Shown piece after piece: positions 6,983 to 11,991 of a DNA stretch of 11,991 nt. Under the pieces are notes generated by a model. It saw only the letters and a program-made list of their open reading frames with translations. It ran no database searches and had not been told where the DNA came from. The stretch's first letter is position 1; each line of letters begins with the position of its first letter. Origin of the DNA: CAZLMF01 sp964560565 (lineage in GTDB: Bacteria > Bacillota > Clostridia > Oscillospirales > Ruminococcaceae); NCBI GenBank assembly GCA_964560565.1, contig CAZLMF010000049.1:1-11991 (forward strand), written 5' to 3'. The position numbers and the translations under genes were made by a program.

Positions 6983-7039
6983 CAGTTTTTTGAGAAAAAT
7001 TAAAAGATTTTTAGTTATTATTTTGTTCATCGAATCAAC

Positions 7040-7068
7040 TTGACAATGTAATAATATAATAGTAAAAT
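7040..7068 (+). promoter_or_regulatory. Promoter of the DUF1292 gene
   Basis: A perfect TTGACA (7040-7045) is followed after 17 bases by TAAAAT (7063-7068, 5 of 6). The start near 7075 gives a leader of about 120 bases. That leader carries a 7-bp hairpin AAGCACT/AGTGCTT (7090-7107, loop TTCT), without a U-tract, very near the 5' end, and a second element described separately. Confidence 0.78.
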
Positions 7069-7137
7069 TGATTTATACGGGCAAAAATAAAGCACTTTCT
7101 AGTGCTTATAATGCTCATTATTAACCCAAGCAAATAC

Positions 7138-7190
7138 AAGTCTATTTCGCCGCCACAAATAGACTTTATAAAAATAAAATTTATAGGCGG
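7138..7190 (+). promoter_or_regulatory. Leader pseudoknot candidate that can mask the DUF1292 ribosome-binding site
   Basis: A perfect 10-bp stem, 7138-7147 with 7157-7166 (AAGTCTATTT/AAATAGACTT), closes a 9-base loop CGCCGCCAC. The loop segment CCGCC (7150-7154) is fully complementary to GGCGG at 7186-7190, which lies in the ribosome docking site just before the start codon. The two stems together form an H-type pseudoknot with a 19-base A/U-rich connecting loop (7167-7185). If it forms, translation initiation would be blocked. This is the geometry of small translational riboswitches or of protein-binding autoregulatory sites. A short A/U stem (7167-7172 with 7180-7185) could compete. No known riboswitch class was recognised. 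Confidence 0.5.
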
Positions 7191-7194
7191 AGAA

Positions 7195-7542
7195 ATGGAA
7201 CACATTATGCCTGAGAATAACGAAGCTTTGGACTTTACACCCGATATTTACACTCTTACTGACGAAGAGGGCAACGAGCAGCAGTTTGAAATTCTTGACG
7301 CTATGGAAGTTGATGACATTCAGTACTTTGCTCTTGTGCCTTATTTCGAGGATTCGCAGGAAATGCTTGATGACGACGGTGAGCTTGTAATTCTTAAGTC
7401 AACAATGGTTGATGGCGAGGAGATGCTTGCATCAATTGACGATGATGACGAATTTGAGCGTATTGGCGCTATTTTCCTTAGCCGCCTTGAAGAAATGTTT
7501 GAATTCGGCGAAAACGAAGATGACGACATTACCCTTCAATAA
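7195..7542 (+). CDS. DUF1292 (YrzB-family) small acidic protein
   Basis: A 115-residue, strongly acidic cytoplasmic protein with the DUF1292 pattern: DIYTLTDEEGNEQQFEILDAMEVDDIQYFALVPY (cited here only by its ends, residues about 16-49), then DDGELVILK and a C-terminal stretch rich in Asp and Glu ending GENEDDDITLQ. The family has no established biochemical function. In Bacillus its gene yrzB sits in one operon with yrrK, the RuvX homologue; here ruvX lies about 1.1 kb downstream on the opposite strand, so the old partnership is only partly kept. The start chosen is the ATG at 7195, after TAGGCGGAGA; an ATG at 7207 is an alternative. A GTG further upstream at 7102 stays in frame, but its 31 extra codons look unlike coding sequence and cover the structured leader. 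There is no terminator immediately after the gene, so its mRNA may run on to 7904. Confidence 0.87.
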   Translation: MEHIMPENNEALDFTPDIYTLTDEEGNEQQFEILDAMEVDDIQYFALVPYFEDSQEMLDDDGELVILKSTMVDGEEMLASIDDDDEFERIGAIFLSRLEEMFEFGENEDDDITLQ

Positions 7543-7555
7543 CATCATTTTCCAA

Positions 7556-7584
7556 TTGAAATAATTAATCTTATATGTTATAAT
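7556..7584 (+). promoter_or_regulatory. Promoter of the plus-strand structured RNA
   Basis: TTGAAA (7556-7561) and a perfect TATAAT (7579-7584) are separated by 17 bases, and TGT directly before the -10 box gives an extended -10 element. It begins 13 bases after the DUF1292 stop codon although no gene follows on this strand, which is the main reason to expect an RNA gene. Expected start is near 7591. Confidence 0.8.
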
Positions 7585-7590
7585 GTGTTT

Positions 7591-7904
7591 AGCGAGGCGA
7601 ACCGTAACAAACATTCTAATCCACGCATATTATAAGATATAGCTATTGTTTACAATTAGCTTAGCTTTCTGCCTTGTTCGAGTTTGCGGTATATATAATC
7701 CAACACATTATATAAGCGGAATTTGACTCCTTAGGCTGTTTGCAGACCTCCCCAAGATAGCGTACACGCTACCTTGGGATGTTGGGAGCAGTAATGCTGA
7801 TGGGCGAATACCCACCTGCCAGGTGCGGGTTTTATCTTGCTGCATATCGGCAAGGCGGTTGATAAAGGGCTGTCATTTTGACAGCCCTTTATCATTTTTA
7901 TTTT
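7591..7904 (+). ncRNA. Structured non-coding RNA of about 310 nt, class not identified
   Basis: A plus-strand unit with an extended -10 promoter and a very strong terminator, but no open reading frame of note and no plus-strand gene downstream, so it is not a leader of anything in the window. Visible hairpins: 7692-7714 (TATATAAT/ATTATATA, 8 bp), 7751-7778 (CCCAAG plus TAGCG stems closing a TACA loop), 7787-7798 (AGCA/TGCT with a GUAA tetraloop of the GNRA type), 7801-7814 (TGGG/CCCA), 7813-7825 (CACCT/AGGTG) and 7836-7854 (CTTGC/GCAAG). A closing helix can form between CTGCCTTG (7669-7676) and CAAGGCGG (7851-7858), or alternatively AACCG (7600-7604) with CGGTT (7856-7860); these compete with one another and with the 7836-7854 hairpin. 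SRP RNA, tmRNA and RNase P hallmarks are missing. A divergent 6S RNA cannot be excluded. Existence is likely; identity is open. Confidence 0.68.
7860..7904 (+). terminator. Terminator of the plus-strand structured RNA
   Basis: GATAAAGGGCTGTC (7861-7874) and its perfect complement (7880-7893) form a 14-bp stem with loop ATTTT, extended outward by a T-A pair, and followed by ATTTTTATTTTC. On the minus strand the hairpin has no T run (tail AACCGCC), so it acts for the plus strand only. The stop codon of the convergent TSUP gene lies inside it. Confidence 0.9.
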
Positions 7905-8283
7905 CAGTTTGATTTTCATCTTTGTCCTTAGGTTTATGGAGAAGCTCACGAATACCTACAATAATAAGAAGCCCTGCAAAAAGCTTTGACAAGATTTCCG
8001 AGCCCCATATTCCTGCAAGGAGTGTACCTGCTACTGCACCTACTGCACCAAATATGGCGCACATGGGTACAACTTTCCACTCTACAAGCTTATTCTTGCT
8101 ATGCAGTATAATCGACATTACCGCAATAGGCAGAAAAAATACAAGATTTATTCCCTGCGCGGTGAGCTGGTCGACGTTTGCAATTGCTGTGAGGTAAATT
8201 AGCAGTATAAATCCACCACCCAGTCCAAGGGATGCCACCACACCTGTTAGAAAGGCAACAACGGTTATTATCACCCACCCCAT
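7873..8283 (-). CDS. TSUP (TauE/SafE) transporter, C-terminal-type half protein
   Basis: A 136-residue membrane protein of the sulfite exporter TauE/SafE (TSUP, DUF81) family, roughly half the length of a full transporter. Hydrophobic segments are visible at about residues 3-31 (containing the glycine-rich GVVASLGLGGGFILLIYL, the repeat signature of this family), 44-62, 70-90 and 94-112. The last 24 residues are hydrophilic and charged (KPKDKDENQTENKNDKGLSK). The start ATG overlaps the stop of the preceding half gene by one base (TAATG), so both should be made together and assemble as a two-component transporter. Typical family substrates are sulfite, sulfoacetate or other small organosulfur anions; the substrate here is unknown. 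The end of the gene runs into the terminator hairpin of a convergent RNA. Confidence 0.85.
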   Translation of the reverse strand: MGWVIITVVAFLTGVVASLGLGGGFILLIYLTAIANVDQLTAQGINLVFFLPIAVMSIILHSKNKLVEWKVVPMCAIFGAVGAVAGTLLAGIWGSEILSKLFAGLLIIVGIRELLHKPKDKDENQTENKNDKGLSK

Positions 8284-8633
8284 TATTTAAGCAGCAGTCT
8301 GACTGCTGAAACAATGATTATACTGCCGAATATTCTTCTAAGGAGAGTGTTCGGTATTTTCTTTAAGCATAGCGCCCCTACTATTGCCCCTACAAGTCCA
8401 CCCGGCACATATTTAAGCGCCTGCATAACATCGAGTGTGCCACCAATCCAATATGAAATTGTGCTTACTATGCTAAGGGCAAGGATTATTGCAACTGAAG
8501 TGGCATGAGCCTTTCGAGGCTCTAAGCCCCCTTTCCCTAGCATAGGTACGACTACAACGCCCCCTCCGGCGCCAAATAAACCGTTTAGAAATCCGGAGAA
8601 AAGTCCAACCAAGGAATAAAAAAACTTCCCCAT
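8283..8633 (-). CDS. TSUP (TauE/SafE) transporter, N-terminal-type half protein
   Basis: A 116-residue membrane protein, the first half of a split TSUP transporter. It begins MGKFFYSLVGLFSGFLNGLFGAGGG (residues 1-25 by ends), and the GxxxGxxGxGGG pattern followed by VVVVPML is the family signature. Further hydrophobic segments lie at about residues 44-62, 70-90 and 97-115. The ribosome-binding site AAAGGGG lies eight bases before the ATG. Unusually, that site sits in the loop, and the ATG in the 3' arm, of a perfect 15-bp hairpin, and codons 3-6 supply the T7 run after it (see the entry at 8618-8672). A weak promoter-like pair TTGAGT/TAATAT (8696-8701 and 8673-8678, 17 bases apart) inside the end of ruvX might give independent transcription. 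Last gene pair of the pyrKD-ruvX operon. Confidence 0.85.
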   Translation of the reverse strand: MGKFFYSLVGLFSGFLNGLFGAGGGVVVVPMLGKGGLEPRKAHATSVAIILALSIVSTISYWIGGTLDVMQALKYVPGGLVGAIVGALCLKKIPNTLLRRIFGSIIIVSAVRLLLK

Positions 8634-8672
8634 ATCATCAACCCCTTTAGGCTATTATGATGATATGGGGAA
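8618..8672 (-). terminator. Terminator-like hairpin enclosing the TSUP start codon (putative attenuator)
   Basis: A perfect 15-bp inverted repeat, TTCCCCATATCATCA and its complement (8658-8672 and 8626-8640), has a 17-base loop. On the minus strand its 3' arm is followed by G and then seven T (8618-8624), so it has the full form of an intrinsic terminator. The repeat starts four bases after the ruvX stop. The loop holds the TSUP ribosome-binding site and the 3' arm holds its start codon. It could stop most ruvX transcripts and, in those that read through, hide the TSUP start. A ribosome finishing ruvX would cover part of the 5' arm and prevent folding. Confidence 0.72.
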
Positions 8673-8675
8673 ATA

Positions 8676-9095
8676 TTATGCGTGGTTACGCCTATACTCA
8701 AGGTAGCTTTCCAGTATAATCGTCGCCGCGACCTCATCGATTATTGCCTTACGCTTTTTGCCGCGAACATCCACCTCGTTTAAGTAGTTCGTTGCGCTGA
8801 CAGTTGTGGAGCGCTCATCCCAAAGCTTAACGGGAACATTAACAAGCTCACCAAGCCTCCTTGCAAACTCTGCGCACTTTTCCGCCCGCTCGCCCAATGT
8901 GCCGTTCATGTTTATCGGATGCCCGACTATTATCTCGCCGACACCGTATTCCTCGGCGGCATAAGCCGCCTTTTGCACACAAGCATCAAAATTCCGCTCA
9001 TGTATTGTGCCAACAGGCGATGCCAGAAACTCCGTTCTATCGCAAACCGCAAGTCCCGTCCTTGCATCACCGAAATCAATCGCCATTATCTTCAT
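8676..9095 (-). CDS. ruvX: RuvX/YqgF-family RNase H-fold nuclease (putative Holliday junction resolvase / pre-16S rRNA processing)
   Basis: A 139-residue protein of the YqgF family, the usual length. Catalytic-site segments are visible: MAIDFGDARTG with Asp7, IIVGHPINMNG, KLWDERSTT with Asp93-Glu94, and IDEVAATIILESYL with Asp120-Glu121. Members are credited with 5' processing of 16S rRNA precursor and, by fold, with Holliday junction cleavage. The start ATG lies 20 bases inside the end of the histidine phosphatase gene and has AAGGGG at a good distance; an in-frame ATG three codons later is a less likely alternative. The overlap indicates translational coupling. The start codon choice is supported by the ribosome-binding site rather than by conservation of the first three residues. 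Confidence 0.93.
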   Translation of the reverse strand: MKIMAIDFGDARTGLAVCDRTEFLASPVGTIHERNFDACVQKAAYAAEEYGVGEIIVGHPINMNGTLGERAEKCAEFARRLGELVNVPVKLWDERSTTVSATNYLNEVDVRGKKRKAIIDEVAATIILESYLEYRRNHA

Positions 9096-9783
9096 CTAAA
9101 ATCCCCTTATCCGCCATGTCATTTCGCCACCAACTCTGATGAATAAGCGTTGAATAGTCCTCTGACAAGTGCGATGAATCATTTTGCCAAATTATATGAG
9201 GCGTGAAGTTTTTATCGTAGTCAATCCTGCTTATTGCCGTGTTATCGCACCAAACAATTTCATTCACACGCTCAATGGGCCATCCGCTGGCATAGCAAAG
9301 GTAGTTGCGTATAGCGCATCCATGGGACACAACAGCGACAACCTTACCTTGGTTTTCCTTGGCAATCTCATCTATTGCATTTGTAATGCGGGCGAAAACC
9401 TCTCTCATGCTCTCTCCGTTTTCAATGGTGAAATCATGGTGGCTATTCTCCCAAACACTATACTCGTCAGGAAAAAGATTCGGCAGCTCACTCCAATAAT
9501 TGCCCTCGAATACACCGCCGTTTATCTCCATTAAATCATCTCTTACGATTATTGGGAGATTATAATGCAGGTTTGCAGCCTCTGCTGTTTCATGCGCACG
9601 CTGAAGTGGCGATGAATAAACAGCCTCAAAAGGGAACTGCCTGCATCTCTCACTAAGCGCTTGAAGCTGAATTCTTCCCTTTTCACTTACTGCTCCGTCA
9701 GAATGGCCTTGGAAAATTTCCTTTGTGTTCCCCTCAGCCTCCGCGTGTCTGATAAGATAAATTGTCGTTATCGGTTCTTTCAT
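9076..9783 (-). CDS. Histidine phosphatase family protein (phosphoglycerate mutase-like)
   Basis: A 235-residue cytoplasmic phosphatase of the histidine phosphatase superfamily. It opens with IYLIRHAEAEGN, where His13 should be the phosphorylated histidine and Arg12 a phosphate ligand; SSPLQRAHETA supplies Arg62, DLMEINGG the probable acid Glu86, and VVSHGCAIR the second histidine His154. About 30 C-terminal residues, rich in Asp, Ser and Trp, extend beyond the core. I chose the ATG at 9783, which overlaps the pyrD stop as TAATG and has GAGG seven bases upstream; a GTG two codons earlier is also open. Substrate is unknown: relatives include CobC/alpha-ribazole phosphatase, broad-specificity PhoE-type enzymes and phosphoglycerate mutase. 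No cobalamin genes are nearby. The position within a pyrimidine operon suggests a possible nucleotide or sugar phosphate substrate, but that is only inference. Confidence 0.9.
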   Translation of the reverse strand: MKEPITTIYLIRHAEAEGNTKEIFQGHSDGAVSEKGRIQLQALSERCRQFPFEAVYSSPLQRAHETAEAANLHYNLPIIVRDDLMEINGGVFEGNYWSELPNLFPDEYSVWENSHHDFTIENGESMREVFARITNAIDEIAKENQGKVVAVVSHGCAIRNYLCYASGWPIERVNEIVWCDNTAISRIDYDKNFTPHIIWQNDSSHLSEDYSTLIHQSWWRNDMADKGILDEDNGD

Positions 9784-10697
9784 TACCACACCTCAACTTT
9801 GCCTATAATTTCCTTTAGCTCGCTTATGTTATTAAGCTTCATATATTCCTCAATTCCCCGAATAATTTTAAGCGGCGAAAAGGGATCGTCAAACATTACT
9901 GTGCCTATTTGCACAGCGCTTGCCCCTGCAAGCATCATTTCAATTGCATCCTGAGCTGTATAAATTCCGCCCATGCCCACAACTGGGATTTTCACCGCAT
10001 TTGCAACCTGCCAAACCATTCTAACCGCAACAGGGAATATCGCCGCACCCGACAAGCCACCAACATTGTTCCCAAGGATTGGTCTGCGTGTGCGAACATC
10101 AATCCTCATGCCAAGCAGGGTGTTTATAAGGGACACAGCATCTGCGCCCTCGCCCTCTACCGCCCTTGCAATCTCTGCAATATCCGTCACATTAGGCGAA
10201 AGCTTCACCATAAGGGGCTTGCTTGTGTTCTTGCGGACTATTTTTGTTGCCGCTGCTGCACTTTGACAGCTAGTGCCAAATGCAACACCGCCCTCCTTGA
10301 CATTAGGGCAGGAAATATTAAGTTCTATGATATCAACATTTGTGCTATCAAGCTTTTTTGCAACTACGCCCATATCCTCGGCAGTTTTCCCTGCAATATT
10401 TGCAATTATAACAGTCCCCTTGTCGCTTAAATAAGGTAGCTCATGTTCAATAAAATACTCAACCCCAGGGTTTTGCAATCCAACGGAATTTAGTATGCCC
10501 GATGGTGTCTCTGCAATTCGTGGAGGAGGATTCCCCTCACGAGGCTCCAAAGTGATTCCTTTGCATGCAATGCCTCCAAGCTGTTCGATGGGATACAACG
10601 ACTCATAATCCTTGCCAAAGCCGTATGTTCCCGATGCTGGGATTACTGGGTTTTTCAGCTTACAACCGCATATATTTACGCTTAAATCAGGATTCAT
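9783..10697 (-). CDS. pyrD: Dihydroorotate dehydrogenase class 1B, catalytic subunit
   Basis: A 304-residue FMN-binding beta/alpha-barrel enzyme oxidising dihydroorotate to orotate. Visible motifs are NPVIPASGTYGFG, GGIACKGIT with Lys46 near FMN, NSVGLQNPG, ELNISCPNVKEGG with Cys130 as catalytic base (class 1 enzymes use Cys, class 2 Ser), and VGMGGIYTAQDAIEMMLAGA, the phosphate-binding end of the barrel. It pairs with PyrK encoded 15 bases upstream, which makes it the NAD-dependent class 1B form. The start ATG has GAGG seven bases upstream, and the stop overlaps the next gene's ATG (TAATG). Confidence 0.97.
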   Translation of the reverse strand: MNPDLSVNICGCKLKNPVIPASGTYGFGKDYESLYPIEQLGGIACKGITLEPREGNPPPRIAETPSGILNSVGLQNPGVEYFIEHELPYLSDKGTVIIANIAGKTAEDMGVVAKKLDSTNVDIIELNISCPNVKEGGVAFGTSCQSAAAATKIVRKNTSKPLMVKLSPNVTDIAEIARAVEGEGADAVSLINTLLGMRIDVRTRRPILGNNVGGLSGAAIFPVAVRMVWQVANAVKIPVVGMGGIYTAQDAIEMMLAGASAVQIGTVMFDDPFSPLKIIRGIEEYMKLNNISELKEIIGKVEVW

Positions 10698-10712
10698 TCG
10701 TAAACCTCACAT

Positions 10713-11489
10713 TCAATCAAATACTATTTTGTCCGCTTCAAAAACCGGACCGTCCTTGCATACATGGCTGAAGTGCTCGCCGTTTGCATCCTGCGTTTTA
10801 CATGCACATACCAAGCATGCCCCAACGCCACAGCCCATTCTTTCCTCAAGGGAAACTTGACAGCGCACACCAAACTTTTTTGACATCTCCGCAACTGCCT
10901 TTAGCATTGCTTTTGGGCCGCAAGCGTAGACAATATCAGCGTGACCGCCTGTTAGTCGCTCAGCTAGCAAGTCGGTGACATAGCCTTTTCGTCCAAGAGA
11001 GCCATCATCGGTGCAAAGGTAGGAATATGCCCCAGTTTTCGAGAAGTCAATGCCAAGCATAACCTTATCTTGCGACCTAAAGCCTAAAATTGCAGTTGCG
11101 CTATCGCCGTAATACTCCGCAAGTGCAAGCATAGGAGGTGTTCCCAACCCACCCCCTATAATTACAGGCAATGCCTCTTTATCAAGCAGGTCAAAGCCAT
11201 TGCCTAAAGGCGCTATCATATCCAAATAATCATGCACCCTAAGCGTTGCTAACTTTTCTGTGCCCTGCCCTCTTATTTCAAACACTATTCTAATAGTGCC
11301 GTTTTCCTTGTTTATCGTGCAAATCGACATTGGGCGGCGCAGGGTAAATCCCTCAATTTTTATATGCACAAACTGCCCCGGCTTCGCAATGCTCGCCACC
11401 TCAGGGCAAAACACCGTCATATCATACACACCGTTTGCAATCTGCTTTATCTGCATTATACGGTAGCTATCTTGAAAATACTTCCCCAT
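10713..11489 (-). CDS. pyrK: Dihydroorotate dehydrogenase electron transfer subunit
   Basis: A 258-residue flavin/iron-sulfur subunit passing electrons from PyrD to NAD. Domains in order: ferredoxin-reductase-like FAD domain with LRRPMSI (residues 50-56) binding FAD; an NAD-binding domain beginning PVIIGGGLGTPPMLAL (about 108-123) and containing YACGPKAM; and a C-terminal [2Fe-2S] motif with Cys220, Cys225, Cys228 and Cys244 (C-x4-C-x2-C-x15-C), as expected for PyrK. The ATG has GGAGG four bases upstream. It follows the DUF1648 gene by 10 bases and precedes pyrD by 15, so all three are probably one transcript. No PyrR-type attenuator is visible in the window, and the operon's promoter must lie upstream of base 11991. 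Confidence 0.96.
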   Translation of the reverse strand: MGKYFQDSYRIMQIKQIANGVYDMTVFCPEVASIAKPGQFVHIKIEGFTLRRPMSICTINKENGTIRIVFEIRGQGTEKLATLRVHDYLDMIAPLGNGFDLLDKEALPVIIGGGLGTPPMLALAEYYGDSATAILGFRSQDKVMLGIDFSKTGAYSYLCTDDGSLGRKGYVTDLLAERLTGGHADIVYACGPKAMLKAVAEMSKKFGVRCQVSLEERMGCGVGACLVCACKTQDANGEHFSHVCKDGPVFEADKIVFD

Positions 11490-11499
11490 GTGACCTCCA

Positions 11500-11979
11500 T
11501 TAATATTCTATTCTTTTTATTTGCCTTGTGCGAATACGCACCATGATTACTATCAGTATCAAACACCATAGCGCTAAAAAGCTAGGCACTCCCTGCTCAC
11601 CGTTTGCAGTTTGCACTGCACCAAAGAAAAGCTCCATCACAATTAGTAGCAGAACAAGCCTTATCTCGCCTAGCATGGACACAAGGATATTGTAAAAAGG
11701 CTGTGCATTTGTTGGCGATGCGTCAAAACGCTTCGCAAAGCCTTTCGGATGAAAACTCAGCCATATTGAAAGTGCCGTTATCCCCATAGCAAGCAAAGGG
11801 TATATCGCAAGTAAAAAACTCGGCAGAATAAACTTCCCCTCGCCTTGTGCGTTTATATGAAAAGGCACTTTTGAGGGTAGTGTGGACAGCTGATTAGAAA
11901 GCACAACCCAAATTAAAATAATCAACACAGCACTAGCAATATCAATTATTATATGCGGTATTGTGTATCTCCTTTTCAC
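11500..11979 (-). CDS. DUF1648 integral membrane protein (start uncertain, possibly extends past the window)
   Basis: A membrane protein of at least 159 residues. The segment LPSKVPFHINAQGEGKF (residues 34-50) is the hallmark of the DUF1648 domain, found in bacterial membrane proteins such as the SdpI-related group. Hydrophobic segments lie at about 10-30, 52-74, 98-118 and 130-148, giving a four-helix topology with a charged C-terminal tail (RIRTRQIKRIEY). The chosen start is GTG at 11979 in the sequence GTGA, which would overlap the TGA stop of an upstream gene in another frame, a common arrangement. However, the frame remains open to the window edge, so a longer protein is possible. Function is unknown; relatives include an immunity protein against a cannibalism toxin. 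It is transcribed with pyrK by proximity only. Confidence 0.75.
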   Translation of the reverse strand: MKRRYTIPHIIIDIASAVLIILIWVVLSNQLSTLPSKVPFHINAQGEGKFILPSFLLAIYPLLAMGITALSIWLSFHPKGFAKRFDASPTNAQPFYNILVSMLGEIRLVLLLIVMELFFGAVQTANGEQGVPSFLALWCLILIVIMVRIRTRQIKRIEY

Positions 11980-11991
11980 GCTATACTTCCC

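Noticed and set aside
7102..7194. GTG start extending the DUF1292 protein by 31 residues
   Set aside because: The extension covers the two leader hairpins, lacks a ribosome-binding site and does not resemble the family.
7341..7529. Serine-rich open frame on the minus strand
   Set aside because: It is antisense to the acidic DUF1292 gene; GAT/GAC/GAA-rich codons read backwards give serine-rich nonsense.
7591..7860. Plus-strand RNA as SRP RNA or tmRNA
   Set aside because: No GGAA-type SRP domain IV hairpin, no tRNA-like ends with CCA and no tag-peptide frame. 6S RNA cannot be confirmed because the fold read here is a row of small hairpins rather than one long rod.
9909..10430. 173-codon plus-strand frame rich in Cys, Asn and His
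   Set aside because: It lies wholly antisense to pyrD, has no ribosome-binding site, and its composition is that of a reverse frame.

Overview
The window looks like a chromosomal segment of a low-to-mid GC Clostridia-type Firmicute. The signs are strong Shine-Dalgarno sites, sigma-A-type TTGACA/TATAAT promoters, a PyrK/PyrD class 1B dihydroorotate dehydrogenase, a MetI/PatB-like transsulfuration pair beside a CymR-like Rrf2 regulator, and DUF1292 (YrzB) and RuvX (YrrK) homologues. No phage, IS element, CRISPR array or tRNA was seen.

Layout. (1) Bases 1-3907 are mostly sulfur amino-acid metabolism: the 3' end of cysK on the plus strand meets, across a bidirectional terminator, a minus-strand series of an Rrf2 regulator, a MetI-like cystathionine gamma-synthase, a PatB/MalY-like beta-lyase, and (from its own promoter) the tRNA-modifying enzyme TcdA. 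(2) Bases 3908-6152 hold divergent promoters, a phosphotransferase of the aminoglycoside/choline kinase fold, and quinolinate synthase NadA, closed by a terminator. (3) Bases 6120-7904 are mainly non-coding. A minus-strand unit of about 825 nt has a promoter, a terminator, no credible protein gene and many helices. Next come a DUF1292 gene with a leader that can fold over its own ribosome-binding site, and a second, plus-strand structured RNA of about 310 nt with its own promoter and terminator. (4) Bases 7873-11979 are one tightly packed minus-strand operon: DUF1648 membrane protein, pyrK, pyrD, a histidine phosphatase, ruvX, and a TSUP (TauE/SafE) transporter split into two half-genes. Genes overlap or lie a few bases apart except between ruvX and TSUP, where a perfect inverted repeat followed by T7 places the TSUP start codon inside a terminator-like hairpin.

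How the genes work together. CysK, MetI-like and PatB-like proteins can interconvert cysteine, cystathionine and homocysteine under the Rrf2 regulator. PyrD and PyrK form the NAD-linked dihydroorotate dehydrogenase of pyrimidine synthesis. NadA makes quinolinate for NAD.

The most interesting content is the RNA-rich block at 6120-7904 and the attenuator-like hairpin at 8618-8672. Neither long RNA could be assigned to a known class by eye. The larger one is in the size range of the ornate large RNAs such as GOLLD and ROOL, and a covariance-model search would decide.
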